A DNA stretch of 47,311 nt from assembly GCA_013002405.1 (NCBI GenBank), contig JABDKA010000062.1, positions 1 through 47,311 of the forward strand, read 5' to 3'. Both the position numbers and the translations under genes were made by a program. This DNA comes from Sulfitobacter sp. (GTDB lineage: Bacteria; Pseudomonadota; Alphaproteobacteria; Rhodobacterales; Rhodobacteraceae). Position 1 is the first letter of the stretch. The number at the start of each line of letters is the position of its first letter. The notes beneath the pieces were generated by a model. The model did not search any database. It was not told the DNA's origin and saw nothing but the letters and a program-made list of their open reading frames with translations. Shown in pieces: positions 16,835-25,829 of this stretch.

Positions 16835-17867
16835 CGCGGGCCTCTTCGGCCTGTGCAGCGATGTCCGGTGGCAGGTCCGCGTAAAGGTGATCGAACATGG
16901 CGCGTGCCGGTTCCGGTTCGGTAGCAAGGTAGGTCTCAGCGGCGGCATCGACCTCTTCGGCGCAGGCCCTCAGCAAAGCTTCTTCATCCTTCTTGCCCCA
17001 GCCATGCGCCTCCACCAGATGCGCGCGCAGCCGGATCAGCGGTTCCTCCTTCCAGTGCGGGCTGACTTCCTCCTCATCGCGGTAGCGGCTGGCATCGTCG
17101 GCCGTTGTGTGGTCGCCCAACCGATAGCTGAGACATTCGATCAGCGTTCCGCCCTCACCGGCGCGCGCCCTTTCCAGCGCCCTCTCGGTGGCCGCCCGCA
17201 CCGCGATGACGTCGTTGCCGTCGATCTGTTCGCCCGGCAGTCCAGTGCCAATGGCCTTGTCGGACAACTTCTGCGCCTGGCTTTGCTGGCTGCGGGGGAC
17301 GGAGATCGCCCAGGCGTTGTTGTTGATCACGAAGACGGCTGGCAACTGCCAGATGCCCACGATATTGAGCGCCTCGTAGAAATCACCCTTTGAGGTCGAA
17401 CCGTCGCCGCCAATGGCCACCGCCACGCCGCCACTGCCCTTCTGCTGCATGGCCAGGGCAACTCCGGCGGCATGGGGATACTGAGAGGCTACCGGAATAC
17501 AGACCGGAAAGTCCTGCCTTGGCCCACCGAAATCATTGCCCCGTTCATCACCACCCCAGTAAAGAAACAGCTCTTCCAACGTGACACCGCGCCAAAGCTG
17601 ACCACCGTGTTCGCGGAAGGAGGGAAGGAAGACGTCCTCGGCCCGCATCGCGCTGGCGACACCGACGCTGATGGCCTCCTGCCCGATGCTTGATGCATAG
17701 GTGCCCAGCCGTCCGGTGCGCTGCAGGGCAACCGCCTTGGCGTCGAACCGCCGGGTCCGGACCATGGCGGCGTAGAGCGCCTTAAGCGTCTGACCGTCCC
17801 GGGCGAAGTCTGGCAGGTCGCGGACACAGGCGCCCGCGGCATTGAGGAAGACAAGCGGCTCAGCCAT
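16827..17867 (-). CDS. 2-oxo acid dehydrogenase E1 alpha subunit (branched-chain type)
   Basis: 346 residues. The thiamin-diphosphate motif runs from GDG at 154-156 to the Asn-rich block INNNAWAISVP at about 181-191. Upstream blocks RRFDAKAVALQRTGRLGTYASSIGQEA and VFLPSFREHGG are typical of the E1 alpha of branched-chain rather than pyruvate complexes. It works with E1 beta. Its start overlaps the stop of the acyl-CoA ligase gene by 8 bases, and its stop overlaps the E1 beta start. The presence of a Leu/Phe/Val dehydrogenase in the same operon supports branched-chain 2-oxo acids as substrates. Assigned from motifs and context; acetoin or pyruvate use is less likely. Confidence 0.92.
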   Translation of the reverse strand: MAEPLVFLNAAGACVRDLPDFARDGQTLKALYAAMVRTRRFDAKAVALQRTGRLGTYASSIGQEAISVGVASAMRAEDVFLPSFREHGGQLWRGVTLEELFLYWGGDERGNDFGGPRQDFPVCIPVASQYPHAAGVALAMQQKGSGGVAVAIGGDGSTSKGDFYEALNIVGIWQLPAVFVINNNAWAISVPRSQQSQAQKLSDKAIGTGLPGEQIDGNDVIAVRAATERALERARAGEGGTLIECLSYRLGDHTTADDASRYRDEEEVSPHWKEEPLIRLRAHLVEAHGWGKKDEEALLRACAEEVDAAAETYLATEPEPARAMFDHLYADLPPDIAAQAEEARDD

Positions 17868-19569
17868 CGTCCGCAGCCCCTGCCAGTTCCTTGGCCATCA
17901 TGTCGCGCATCACGAATTTCTGGACCTTGCCGGTGATCGTCATGGGGAATTCATCGACGAACTTGACGAAACGCGGGATCTTGAAGTGTGCGATCTGGCC
18001 CTTGCAGAAGTCTCGGATTTCCTCAGCCGTTGCCTGCTGTCCTTCGCGCAGTTTTATCCAGGCACAGACCTCTTCGCCGTACTTCTTGTCCGGCACACCG
18101 ATCACTTCGACCTGTTCTATGGCCGGGTGCGAATAGAGGAAATCCTCGATTTCGCGCGGGAAGATATTCTCACCGCCTCGGATCAACATGTCCTTGCTGC
18201 GCCCGACGATCTGGAAGAAGCCCTCCTCATCCACCACTGCGATGTCGCCGCTGGCAATCCAGCGCGTCTCGTCGATGGCTTTGGCCGTCTTTTCGGGATC
18301 GTTCCAGTATTTTGGCATCACGCAATAGCCGCGGGTCAGCAATTCACCCGGCGTGCCGCGCGGGGTGATCCGGCCCTTCTTGTCGATGATCTTGATCTCC
18401 GTATGAGGCAGCACGCGGCCCACCGTCTCGACGCGCCTGTGCACGGGATCGTCAACGGATGTCTGGGTGCTGACCGGGCCGGTTTCCGTCATGCCATAGG
18501 CGATGGTGATCTGCGACATGTGCATCTCGCTCATGATGCGCTTCATCAGTTCCGCCGGGCAGGGGGCCCCTGCAATGATCCCGGTGCGCAGCGAAGAGAG
18601 ATCCCGCTCGGCAAAGCCCGGTGAATCGAGCGCGGCAATGAACATCGTGGGCACCCCATGAAAGACGCTGCAACGCTCCTTCTCGGTCACCTCCATGGTT
18701 GCCGTGGCATCGAACCCGGCGGAGGCAAAGACCATCGCCACCCCATGTGCCACACAACAAAGCGTGCCCAGCACCATGCCAAAGCAATGATACATCGGCA
18801 CCGGAATGCACATCCGGTCATCCGCTGTCAGGCGCATCTGTAGCCCGGTGAAGTAGGCATTGTTGACAATATTGTGGTGCGTCAGCGTGGCAGCTTTGGG
18901 CCTGCCGGTGGTACCGGATGTGAACTGGATGTTGATCGGATCGTCGAATTGCAGCGTGCCTTCCAGCTCCGCCAGTTTCTTCTTCGACGCTGCGTCGGCT
19001 AACTTTGCAAGATCATCGTAGCGCAGCGCGCCCGGCACCGGATCCTTGCCGAGGCAGATGAGCCAGCGCAGGCTGGGCAAGGTCTCTGACTTCAGCGTAC
19101 CCGGTTCCGCGCCCGCCATCCCGGGGATCAGCTCGGACAGCATCGCCACGTAGTTGCTTGTCTTGAACTCCGGCACGAAGACCAGCGCGCTGATCTCCAC
19201 CTGTCGAAGCGCATATTCCAACTCTGACAGACGGTAGGCGGGGTTGATGTTGACCAGGATCAGACCGGCCTTCGCGGTGGCGAATTGCAGCACCACCCAC
19301 TCTGCCATGTTGGGCGCCCAGACACCGATCCGCTCTCCCGGCGCCAGCCCGAGCGATATAAGTCCGTCAGCGATGCGGTCCGCCTCTCTGTCCAGGTCGC
19401 GATAGCTCCAGCGCACGTCCTGATAGGGCACGATCAGAGCATCCCGATCCGGCAAGGTCTGGGCCGTGCGCTTTAACAGGTTTCCCACCGTCAGGCCCAT
19501 CAGGGGTCTGTCGGATACTCCGTGTTCGTAACTGTCGCGAAGCGATCTGTCGGCACGCTCGATCGGCAT
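17860..19569 (-). CDS. AMP-forming acyl-CoA ligase
   Basis: 569 residues, usual for medium/long-chain fatty-acyl-CoA synthetases. Motifs in order: IQFTSGTTGRPKAATLTHHN (P-loop, about 215-234), YGMTETGPVSTQ, GRSKDMLIRGGENIFPREIE (hinge and A8 region), and the C-terminal catalytic Lys in ITGKVQKF. It activates a carboxylic acid to its acyl-CoA using ATP and releases AMP. It leads the branched-chain keto acid operon and overlaps E1 alpha by 8 bases, so a branched or short/medium-chain acid is plausible. The start at 19569 has an AGGG 8 bases upstream; an upstream TTG at 19689 would run through the predicted promoter. A probable FNR-type promoter precedes it. Confidence 0.9.
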   Translation of the reverse strand: MPIERADRSLRDSYEHGVSDRPLMGLTVGNLLKRTAQTLPDRDALIVPYQDVRWSYRDLDREADRIADGLISLGLAPGERIGVWAPNMAEWVVLQFATAKAGLILVNINPAYRLSELEYALRQVEISALVFVPEFKTSNYVAMLSELIPGMAGAEPGTLKSETLPSLRWLICLGKDPVPGALRYDDLAKLADAASKKKLAELEGTLQFDDPINIQFTSGTTGRPKAATLTHHNIVNNAYFTGLQMRLTADDRMCIPVPMYHCFGMVLGTLCCVAHGVAMVFASAGFDATATMEVTEKERCSVFHGVPTMFIAALDSPGFAERDLSSLRTGIIAGAPCPAELMKRIMSEMHMSQITIAYGMTETGPVSTQTSVDDPVHRRVETVGRVLPHTEIKIIDKKGRITPRGTPGELLTRGYCVMPKYWNDPEKTAKAIDETRWIASGDIAVVDEEGFFQIVGRSKDMLIRGGENIFPREIEDFLYSHPAIEQVEVIGVPDKKYGEEVCAWIKLREGQQATAEEIRDFCKGQIAHFKIPRFVKFVDEFPMTITGKVQKFVMRDMMAKELAGAADDG

Positions 19570-20087
19570 CTCGTATTCCCTCATAAGAGCAAAGCGGCTC
19601 TCTGTCTCGGCGGCAGCCGCCGGGAAATCGCGGATAAGACCGCGATCAGGATAGCGCTGCGGGGGTGCGTGGAAATTGACCAAGATCAAGAGGGGTCTTG
19701 GTCTCCGCCCATTGGGATCCGGGGGGCCTTTTGATCCGGCTCAAAGACCGGGTGCGTTATTCGCGCAATTCTTGCAGGCAGGGCCTGCGGTATGGTTCGA
19801 TGATCGCGCACAGGGCTGTGTGGACAGTAAATTAAGAATCAGGAGTATCCGAGCGGTGTTAAGTATCTGGTGCCTTCCCTCCGGGGGCGTTCCTTTCTCC
19901 GGCGTTGGGGCGGGCCCCCGCGCCCGATTGGGTCGCGAACGCGGAAATCGCGATTCCCTCGCAACTGCGTGGCTCATCGGCGGTACTGGCCTGACGGGGG
20001 TCTTTGCGGCGTCGGATACCATCCCACGACAGCGCCAATCGGCGGTTGCCGACATGGAACAAGCAACCGCTCATCGACGGTCGCTGA
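19570..20087. other. Divergent promoter region between acyl-CoA ligase and P-type ATPase genes
   Basis: 518 bases with no convincing gene. It holds the FNR-type box and -10 described for the minus-strand operon. A weaker dyad at 19731-19744 (TTGAT, four bases, CTCAA) has one mismatch in its right half. From about 19840 to 20087 the sequence is very G+C-rich with only chance open frames. No clear promoter for the plus-strand ATPase gene could be picked out. Confidence 0.4.
19648..19690 (-). promoter_or_regulatory. FNR/Dnr-type box with -10-like hexamer before the acyl-CoA ligase operon
   Basis: Plus-strand bases 19677-19690 read TTGACCAAGATCAA, a near-perfect FNR-family dyad (TTGA-N6-TCAA). 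On the minus strand, 23 bases downstream, the hexamer TATCCT (19648-19653) matches a -10 element. A class II FNR promoter has 22 bases between box and -10, so this spacing fits activation of the minus-strand operon starting at 19569. No experiment supports it here; the matching regulator (FnrL, Dnr or a Crp relative) is not in the window. Confidence 0.6.
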
Positions 20088-22787
20088 ATGCGGGTTGAGG
20101 CAGAAATACGGGGCAAACTCTACGCCGACGATTGCGCGGGCAGTCTGGCCGTTCTCGCCACCGATCAGCTATTGGGCCTGACCTCGCACGAGGCCGCGAG
20201 GCGCCTTGAAGAATACGGCGAGAACAAACTTGAGCGGGTCAAGCGGTTGAGCCTCCTGTCGCTTCTGATTGATCAGCTTCGCAGCGTCATCGTATGGCTT
20301 CTGGGCGCTGCGGTGGTCCTGTCGGTTCTGGTTGGAGAGTACCCGGAGGCCATCGCGATTATCGTCGTTTTGGTGATCAACACCGCGATCGGCTTTTTCA
20401 CCAGCTGGAACGCCATCCGCTCGATGGAGGCGCTTTTCCAGATGACCCAGGCCACCGCACGGGTCCGGCGTGACGGACGCTCTTCAATGGTGCCAGTGGA
20501 AGAGGTCGTGCCGGGGGACGTGGTAATCCTTGAGGCCGGCGATGTTGTGCCCGCAGATCTGCGGCTGCTGCAGGTGGATAATTTGCAATGCGACGAATCT
20601 GCGCTGACCGGTGAATCCGCGCCGGTGTCGAAGTCCGAGAAGGTCTTACCTGAAAAGACCGGCGTTGCTGATCGCATCAACCTTGCCTTCAAGGGGACTG
20701 CCGTCACCCGGGGAGAGGGGCTTGGCCTTGTTGCGACCATCGGTTCGGAAACCGAAATCGGCCGGATATCGACGCTCGCCCAGACCGCTGAGGCCGCGGC
20801 GTTTCCTTTGGAAAAGCGCTTGGACAAGCTTGGGCAGACCCTTGTCATTATCAGCATCGGAATGTCGGGCCTGATTGCGCTGGCAGGCATTCTGCGCGGG
20901 CTCGAACCGATAGCCATGATCGAAACGGCAATCGCCCTGGCGGTGGCTGCGGTGCCTGAAGGCCTGCCGGTTGTCGCAACCCTCGCACTGGCGCGCGGCA
21001 TGCTGCGGCTTGCACGACGCAATACGCTGATCGAACGGCTCTCTGCTGTCGAAACGCTCGGTGCCACGACGCTGATCCTGACCGACAAGACCGGCACCCT
21101 GACCGAAAACCGCATGACCGTTGCCGGTTTCCTGCTTCATCACGCCGATGTTGACGTTAATGAACTGCCGTCCCAAGAGAACGTCACCAGCGAGGCGGAG
21201 CTTTTGCGCGCTCTCGAAATCGGGGCTCTTTGCAACTCCGCCGAATTGCCCCTTGGCGGGGGGGCCGAGGGGGTGGGCGATCCGCTTGAACTTGCGCTGC
21301 TGCATTTTGCGAACCTTCTGGGGGTTCGGCCGGACCTTGATCCGGACGATCGGCCCGAAACGGCGAAATTCCCCTATGATCCGGATCTGAAAATGATGGC
21401 GACCTGCCACGCGGTCTCGGGCGGCGTCTTTACAGCCGTCAAGGGCGCGCCGGAAGCGGTCCTTGCGCATTCCCAGCGGGTGCTGACCAAGGCCGGTGTC
21501 GTTGAACTGAGCGACGCGGAACGCGATGCCTGGCTGCGGCGGGTCGATGCCGCGGCGGGTGCAGGGTACCGCCTGATCGGACTGGCCTACAATGAGGGGC
21601 CCGATCAGGGGGACGGGCCCTACAAGTCGCTCATCCTTGTCGGTTTCGTGACGCTGCTGGACCCGCTGCGCCCTGACGTGCCCGCCGCCCTGGCGGAATG
21701 CCTTGGCGCGGGTGTGCGTGTCATCATGATGACCGGGGATCACATCGCCACAGCGAAGGAGATTGCCGCGCAAGCCGGTCTGGGTGCCCAGGGCCGACTT
21801 GTCGCGCTGAGCGAGCATGACCTGCACGGCCTGACCGAGGCACGCATCGATGCCAGCCTGAAAAGCCGCCTTGCGGATGCTGACGTGTTTGCGCGTGTCG
21901 CACCGGAGACCAAGCTGCGGCTGGTCGAGTATTACCAGAAAGACGGTCATATCGTCGCCATGACCGGCGATGGGGTGAACGACGCCCCGGCGCTGAAGAA
22001 GGCGGACATTGGCATCGCCATGGGTCAACGTGGAACCCAGGTTGCACGGGACGCGGCCGATGTGGTGCTCAAGGACGACGCCTTCACCTCGATCGTTGCA
22101 GCGATGTGGCAGGGCCGGGTGATTTTTGGCAACATCCGCCGCTTTGTCATCTATCTGATGTCCTGTAATTTCAGTGAAATCCTGATTGTCGGGCTTGCAA
22201 TTGTCGCGGGTTTGCCCGCCCCGCTCATCCCCTTGCAGATCCTGTTCCTGAACATCGTGACGGACGTCTTTCCGGCCTTTGCCCTTGGCCTTGGCGAAGG
22301 CGACCGCAGCATCATGGACCGTCCGCCACGGGACCCCGAAGAGCCGATCGTGGGGCACCCGCAATGGGCGGACATCGTCGCCTTCGGTCTGATGATCACC
22401 GTCGCCACGCTCGGGGCTTTCTGGATTGCGCTGGACCGGCTGGCCCTGTCCCCCACCGATGCGGCCGCTGTCGCCTTTCTGACGCTGGCCCTGGCCCAGC
22501 TCTGGCATGTCTTCAATCTGCGTGCCCGGGGCGAAAATCCCTTCGTGAACAGCGTCACCAGAAACGCCTACGTCTACGGGGCCCTTGCCGTCAGCCTGGT
22601 CTTGCTGATGGCTGCCTTCCAAGTGCCGGCCTTGTCTGATGTCATGGAACTTAACCCCCTCACCGGTGAGCAACTGGGCCTTGCCACCGCGGCCAGTCTG
22701 CTTCCTCTGATCGGCGGGGCCCTCTGGTTGAGAAGGGGTGCGCCACCGCGCGAGCCCGGGGTGAAGGAAAAGGGGGACTTGAGGTGA
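20088..22787 (+). CDS. P2-type cation-transporting ATPase
   Basis: 899 residues. Landmarks: actuator-domain TGES at 174-177, PEGLP in the fourth membrane span at 290-294, phosphorylation site DKTGTLT at 333-339 (Asp333), KGAPEAV in the nucleotide domain, MTGDHIATAKEIA and the hinge MTGDGVNDAPALKKADIGIAMG. Ten membrane spans fit the P2 group with a cation ATPase N-terminal domain, as in Ca2+ or Na+/K+ pumps. The heavy-metal features (N-terminal CxxC, CPx in span 4) are absent, so it is not a copper/zinc pump. The ion is unknown. The flavocytochrome gene follows at 118 bases on the same strand. The ATG at 20088 lacks a strong ribosome site. Confidence 0.93.
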   Translation: MRVEAEIRGKLYADDCAGSLAVLATDQLLGLTSHEAARRLEEYGENKLERVKRLSLLSLLIDQLRSVIVWLLGAAVVLSVLVGEYPEAIAIIVVLVINTAIGFFTSWNAIRSMEALFQMTQATARVRRDGRSSMVPVEEVVPGDVVILEAGDVVPADLRLLQVDNLQCDESALTGESAPVSKSEKVLPEKTGVADRINLAFKGTAVTRGEGLGLVATIGSETEIGRISTLAQTAEAAAFPLEKRLDKLGQTLVIISIGMSGLIALAGILRGLEPIAMIETAIALAVAAVPEGLPVVATLALARGMLRLARRNTLIERLSAVETLGATTLILTDKTGTLTENRMTVAGFLLHHADVDVNELPSQENVTSEAELLRALEIGALCNSAELPLGGGAEGVGDPLELALLHFANLLGVRPDLDPDDRPETAKFPYDPDLKMMATCHAVSGGVFTAVKGAPEAVLAHSQRVLTKAGVVELSDAERDAWLRRVDAAAGAGYRLIGLAYNEGPDQGDGPYKSLILVGFVTLLDPLRPDVPAALAECLGAGVRVIMMTGDHIATAKEIAAQAGLGAQGRLVALSEHDLHGLTEARIDASLKSRLADADVFARVAPETKLRLVEYYQKDGHIVAMTGDGVNDAPALKKADIGIAMGQRGTQVARDAADVVLKDDAFTSIVAAMWQGRVIFGNIRRFVIYLMSCNFSEILIVGLAIVAGLPAPLIPLQILFLNIVTDVFPAFALGLGEGDRSIMDRPPRDPEEPIVGHPQWADIVAFGLMITVATLGAFWIALDRLALSPTDAAAVAFLTLALAQLWHVFNLRARGENPFVNSVTRNAYVYGALAVSLVLLMAAFQVPALSDVMELNPLTGEQLGLATAASLLPLIGGALWLRRGAPPREPGVKEKGDLR

Positions 22788-22905
22788 GAAAGGGTCTGTT
22801 TGTTCAGGTACAGAACCTGTCGCTCGGTGCGGGGCCCGCGTTGGATTTTCGCCAGTACAGGCCAACGAAACTGCATCGCCAAGGCAATCCGTGGAAGGCC
22901 CGCCA

Positions 22906-24210
22906 GTGAGAGTATTCTTGCTGATTGCCGCCTACGCCGCCGTGGTCACGCTGCCGCTGATCCTGTCATGGGCCGTGGGCGGACCGCCTCGGCCGCTTCA
23001 TCAGGAGCTCGCCTCGGGGCTGGGCATCCTCTCCTTTTCGATCATTTTGGTGGAGTTCGTCCTCTCCGGCCGCTTCAAGAGGGTTTCCAACCGGATCGGC
23101 ATGGACGTCACCATGCGGGCGCATCAGCTCTTTGCGCGCACGGCTCTTCTCTTTGCGGTGCTTCACCCCTTTCTGTACAGGGGCACGCCAACGGGTGGTC
23201 AGCGCCCGTGGGACCCAACCCGACAGCTCACTCTCACATCCGATTTCACCTATATCTCCACCGGCATCGCTGCGCTCATCCTCCTCTTTTGCCTTGTGGC
23301 ATTTGCCATCGCGCGCAAACAACTGGACTTCAAGTATGAGACATGGCGCCTGATGCACGGGCTGGGTGCGCTTCTGATCGCCGCCCTTCTGTTGCATCAC
23401 ACAGTCTACGCAGGGCGCTACGGATCGGAACCGGTGATGACCTGGTTCTGGCTCGCCATGACCGGTGTCGCGATGGGCTCCCTTCTTTATGTCTACTTGC
23501 TGGTTCCGCTTCGTGACAGGGGGCGGCGATGGCGCGTCTCATCGGTGGACTGTCTCACCCCCAGGCAATGGCAGGTAACGGTCACGCCGGTGAACCATGC
23601 AGGTCTTGATTACAAGGCCGGGCAGTTCGTCTGGCTCAACATCGGGCACAGCACCTTTTCGCTCAAGGAGAATCCCTTTTCTATCTGCTCGGCCCCAGCG
23701 GGTGGGCCCGATGTTTCCTTCATGATCAAGGAACTGGGGGATTTCACGCGAACGATCGGCCAGATCCAGCCCGACACCATCGCCTATTTGGACGGCCCTT
23801 TTGGCAGCCTCACGGTTGAGGGCCGGGATGAGCCCGGAATTGCCCTGATCGCGGGGGGCGTCGGCATCGCGCCGCTTCTGGGGATCTTGAGACAACTGCG
23901 CGCAATGAACGATCCAAGGAAGATCAAGTTTATCTACGGCAACCGCAAGGAGGATCAGATTGCCTGGCGTGACGAACTCGACGGCGCAGATGTAACTTAC
24001 GTCCTCTCAGAGCCGTCCGAGGCTTGGGAGGGTGAGGTCGGCTTTGTCGACGCCGGCCTCGTCGACCGTGTATTTGGGCCAGAGGAATTCGAGAACTGGC
24101 TTTTCGTCCTCTGCGGGCCAGCGATCATGATGGAGGTGGTTGAGACCCGTCTGATCGAGAAGGGCACCACCTCTGACCGGATCCTATCGGAGCGTTTCGA
24201 TTATGACTGA
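22906..24210 (+). CDS. Ferric-reductase-like transmembrane flavocytochrome (ferredoxin reductase family)
   Basis: 434 residues. About six membrane spans form a ferric-reductase-like haem-binding domain (residues 1-220), with His residues in MRAHQLFARTALLFAVLHP and MHGLGALLIAALLLHHTV suited to haem ligation. The FAD-binding domain follows (GQFVWLNI then ENPFSICSAP) and then an NAD-binding domain (AGGVGIAPLLGILRQL, FVLCGPAIMMEVVE). It should move electrons from NAD(P)H across the inner membrane. GTG at 22906 is preceded 7 bases upstream by GGAAGG and is preferred to GTG at 22891, which lies before that site. It shares the strand and probably the transcript with the upstream ion-pump gene. The electron acceptor is unknown. 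Confidence 0.88.
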   Translation: MRVFLLIAAYAAVVTLPLILSWAVGGPPRPLHQELASGLGILSFSIILVEFVLSGRFKRVSNRIGMDVTMRAHQLFARTALLFAVLHPFLYRGTPTGGQRPWDPTRQLTLTSDFTYISTGIAALILLFCLVAFAIARKQLDFKYETWRLMHGLGALLIAALLLHHTVYAGRYGSEPVMTWFWLAMTGVAMGSLLYVYLLVPLRDRGRRWRVSSVDCLTPRQWQVTVTPVNHAGLDYKAGQFVWLNIGHSTFSLKENPFSICSAPAGGPDVSFMIKELGDFTRTIGQIQPDTIAYLDGPFGSLTVEGRDEPGIALIAGGVGIAPLLGILRQLRAMNDPRKIKFIYGNRKEDQIAWRDELDGADVTYVLSEPSEAWEGEVGFVDAGLVDRVFGPEEFENWLFVLCGPAIMMEVVETRLIEKGTTSDRILSERFDYD

Positions 24211-24310
24211 TCTTTTTAGACGGCTCAACGCGCGCAGGCGGGTGCTCCTCGCCTTCTGGGTTGTTAATCTCTTCCTGCTGTTTGTTCTGCTGGCCTTCGC
24301 GTTGCGGTAA
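24203..24310 (+). CDS. Single-span membrane microprotein (35 aa)
   Basis: A very short frame of 35 codons, from ATG at 24203 to TAA at 24308-24310, overlaps the flavocytochrome stop by 8 bases (ATGACTGA). The product has a positively charged head (MTDLFRRLNARRR) and one hydrophobic span (about residues 14-34, VLLAFWVVNLFLLFVLLAFA), predicting an N-in single-pass inner-membrane peptide. The exact overlap, the charge pattern and the uninterrupted span argue for a real, translationally coupled gene, perhaps a small subunit or stabiliser of the flavocytochrome. No family recognised. Confidence 0.6.
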   Translation: MTDLFRRLNARRRVLLAFWVVNLFLLFVLLAFALR

Positions 24311-24356
24311 GTTCCCGGTGGGCGGATGCAGGCTGAAACAACGGCTCTGTCGCACT

Positions 24357-25796
24357 TTACTGACCGGGAAGGGTACCAACGCCTTGTGCGAGCCTGCCCA
24401 TCGCCTCATCCAGCACTGCGTTGGCGGCGATGGGGCTCTGGTCCAGCGCCAGCAGATTGATCAGTGTGCCGGTGGGGTGCCTGGGTGAGGCCATGATGAT
24501 GAGCCCGCTGTTGCCCCTGTCGGGTCTGAGCAGCAGGTCATCCCAAAGCGTCAGCAAATCGGCCAAGTCGATCCTGCGGTCCGGCAGCACCTCCTGCACG
24601 ACCGAAATCGCATCGGAGGGCAGCGGCGTGACGATCTGACCCGCGGCGGCCATGGGGATGGACACGCCGCCCCAACGGCCATTGCATTCGATCCAGTGGA
24701 TAGCGGTGGGGCCACCCGGCCGCGCGCAAAGGACCGCATCAAGGCTGCAGCGCCCGAAATAACCAAGCCGCTGCAGGACGCGGGCGATGCGCAGGGCCTC
24801 TTCGCTCAGCTGGTCCTGGATTTCCTGCATCAGACGCGAACGGGAGGCACCTACGAAATGTGCCACCTCACTGCGCAGGCGCTGCTCAAAGATACCTTCG
24901 ACCACAGGTGGCCCGTCCTCCGGCAGGGGAAGCCAAAGCTGGGCGGAAGGGCTTGCGGTCACGTCACTGTCCCAGACCCCGACCAGCACCGGATATCGGT
25001 CCTGCCAGCCCATGGCATGCAGCCGCTCACGGATCAGCGCCCTGAGATCGGTAAGCGACATATCCCGCACCCAGCCACTTTCCAGCAGCAGGTTTCCGGC
25101 GGAACCCGCGCTGTCCGGGACCTTGATGATCACCTGTTCCGCCTGCTTGCTGAGCCGGTGCGCCAGTCCCGCGGTTGCGGCGGGACCGTAGGCGGCAAGG
25201 GTCGGGGGCGTGGCATCGGCGCCGATCACCCGCTTGGCAAGTGCCGTGAACCACAGCTTGTCATTTGAGCGCCGCGCCACTCGAGAAGAGGGGCCGGAGA
25301 CATGCACCGTCTGCCCGGCTCTTTCCCCGATGGCCTGTGCCAGCCGCCACGTGTTGCCGGTGGTCAGGTAGGCCTGAAGCGTCAGCCCGCCCTGCGCCCG
25401 GGCAACTTCCGCCAGGGTCTCGATCCAGCTTTCCGTTTTCCAGGCCCTCCGCGTAACGGGCGTCAGCGCATCCGAGCCGACCTCGTGAAAGTGGACCTCC
25501 TTCAGGCCAAGGTAGCCTGCCAGATAGCTCTCATACTCCCGGTCGCGCTGGCGCAGCAGCACATGATCACCTGGCCGGGCCAGCAGTGCCATCCGGTATT
25601 CAAGCCCTGACCCCGCCTTGGGTGGCATGAGCGAGATTTCGGACTGATCCCCGATCAGCAGACAGGGCCCGGGTCCGATGCCCTGCTGCACCACACCGCC
25701 GAAGTCGAGCGCCGTGGTGAAGGCTGGTTCGTCGCGCAAAAATGCCTCTGCGATCTGCGCTTCCGGTGTCGGCTTGCTCGGGGACGAAAGGGACAT
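24357..25796 (-). CDS. ATP-grasp ligase-like protein (possible PGM1/pre-ATP-grasp family)
   Basis: 479 residues. A Lys-containing nucleotide loop VIIKVPDSAGSAGN lies at about 218-231, and a metal-binding Glu-x-Asn block WIECNGRWGGVSIPMA at about 374-389, as in ATP-grasp enzymes. The N-terminal ~180 residues carry a nucleotide-fold-like pattern (ALLARPGDHVLLRQRD, LTTGNTWRLAQAIGERAG) resembling the pre-ATP-grasp part of PGM1-like peptide ligases. ATP-grasp enzymes form amide or peptide bonds, or phosphorylate carboxylates; the substrate here is unknown. No signal peptide. It is divergent to a class II glutamine amidotransferase gene across 102 bases containing an FNR-type box, suggesting a shared pathway. 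Confidence 0.65.
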   Translation of the reverse strand: MSLSSPSKPTPEAQIAEAFLRDEPAFTTALDFGGVVQQGIGPGPCLLIGDQSEISLMPPKAGSGLEYRMALLARPGDHVLLRQRDREYESYLAGYLGLKEVHFHEVGSDALTPVTRRAWKTESWIETLAEVARAQGGLTLQAYLTTGNTWRLAQAIGERAGQTVHVSGPSSRVARRSNDKLWFTALAKRVIGADATPPTLAAYGPAATAGLAHRLSKQAEQVIIKVPDSAGSAGNLLLESGWVRDMSLTDLRALIRERLHAMGWQDRYPVLVGVWDSDVTASPSAQLWLPLPEDGPPVVEGIFEQRLRSEVAHFVGASRSRLMQEIQDQLSEEALRIARVLQRLGYFGRCSLDAVLCARPGGPTAIHWIECNGRWGGVSIPMAAAGQIVTPLPSDAISVVQEVLPDRRIDLADLLTLWDDLLLRPDRGNSGLIIMASPRHPTGTLINLLALDQSPIAANAVLDEAMGRLAQGVGTLPGQ

Positions 25797-25829
25797 GAGT
25801 TCGGGTACAGGCGCCTCCGCGGCGCGAGG

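Noticed and set aside
19731-19744. A third FNR-like dyad
   Set aside because: One mismatch in the right half, and no -10 or start at a fitting distance for either neighbouring gene.
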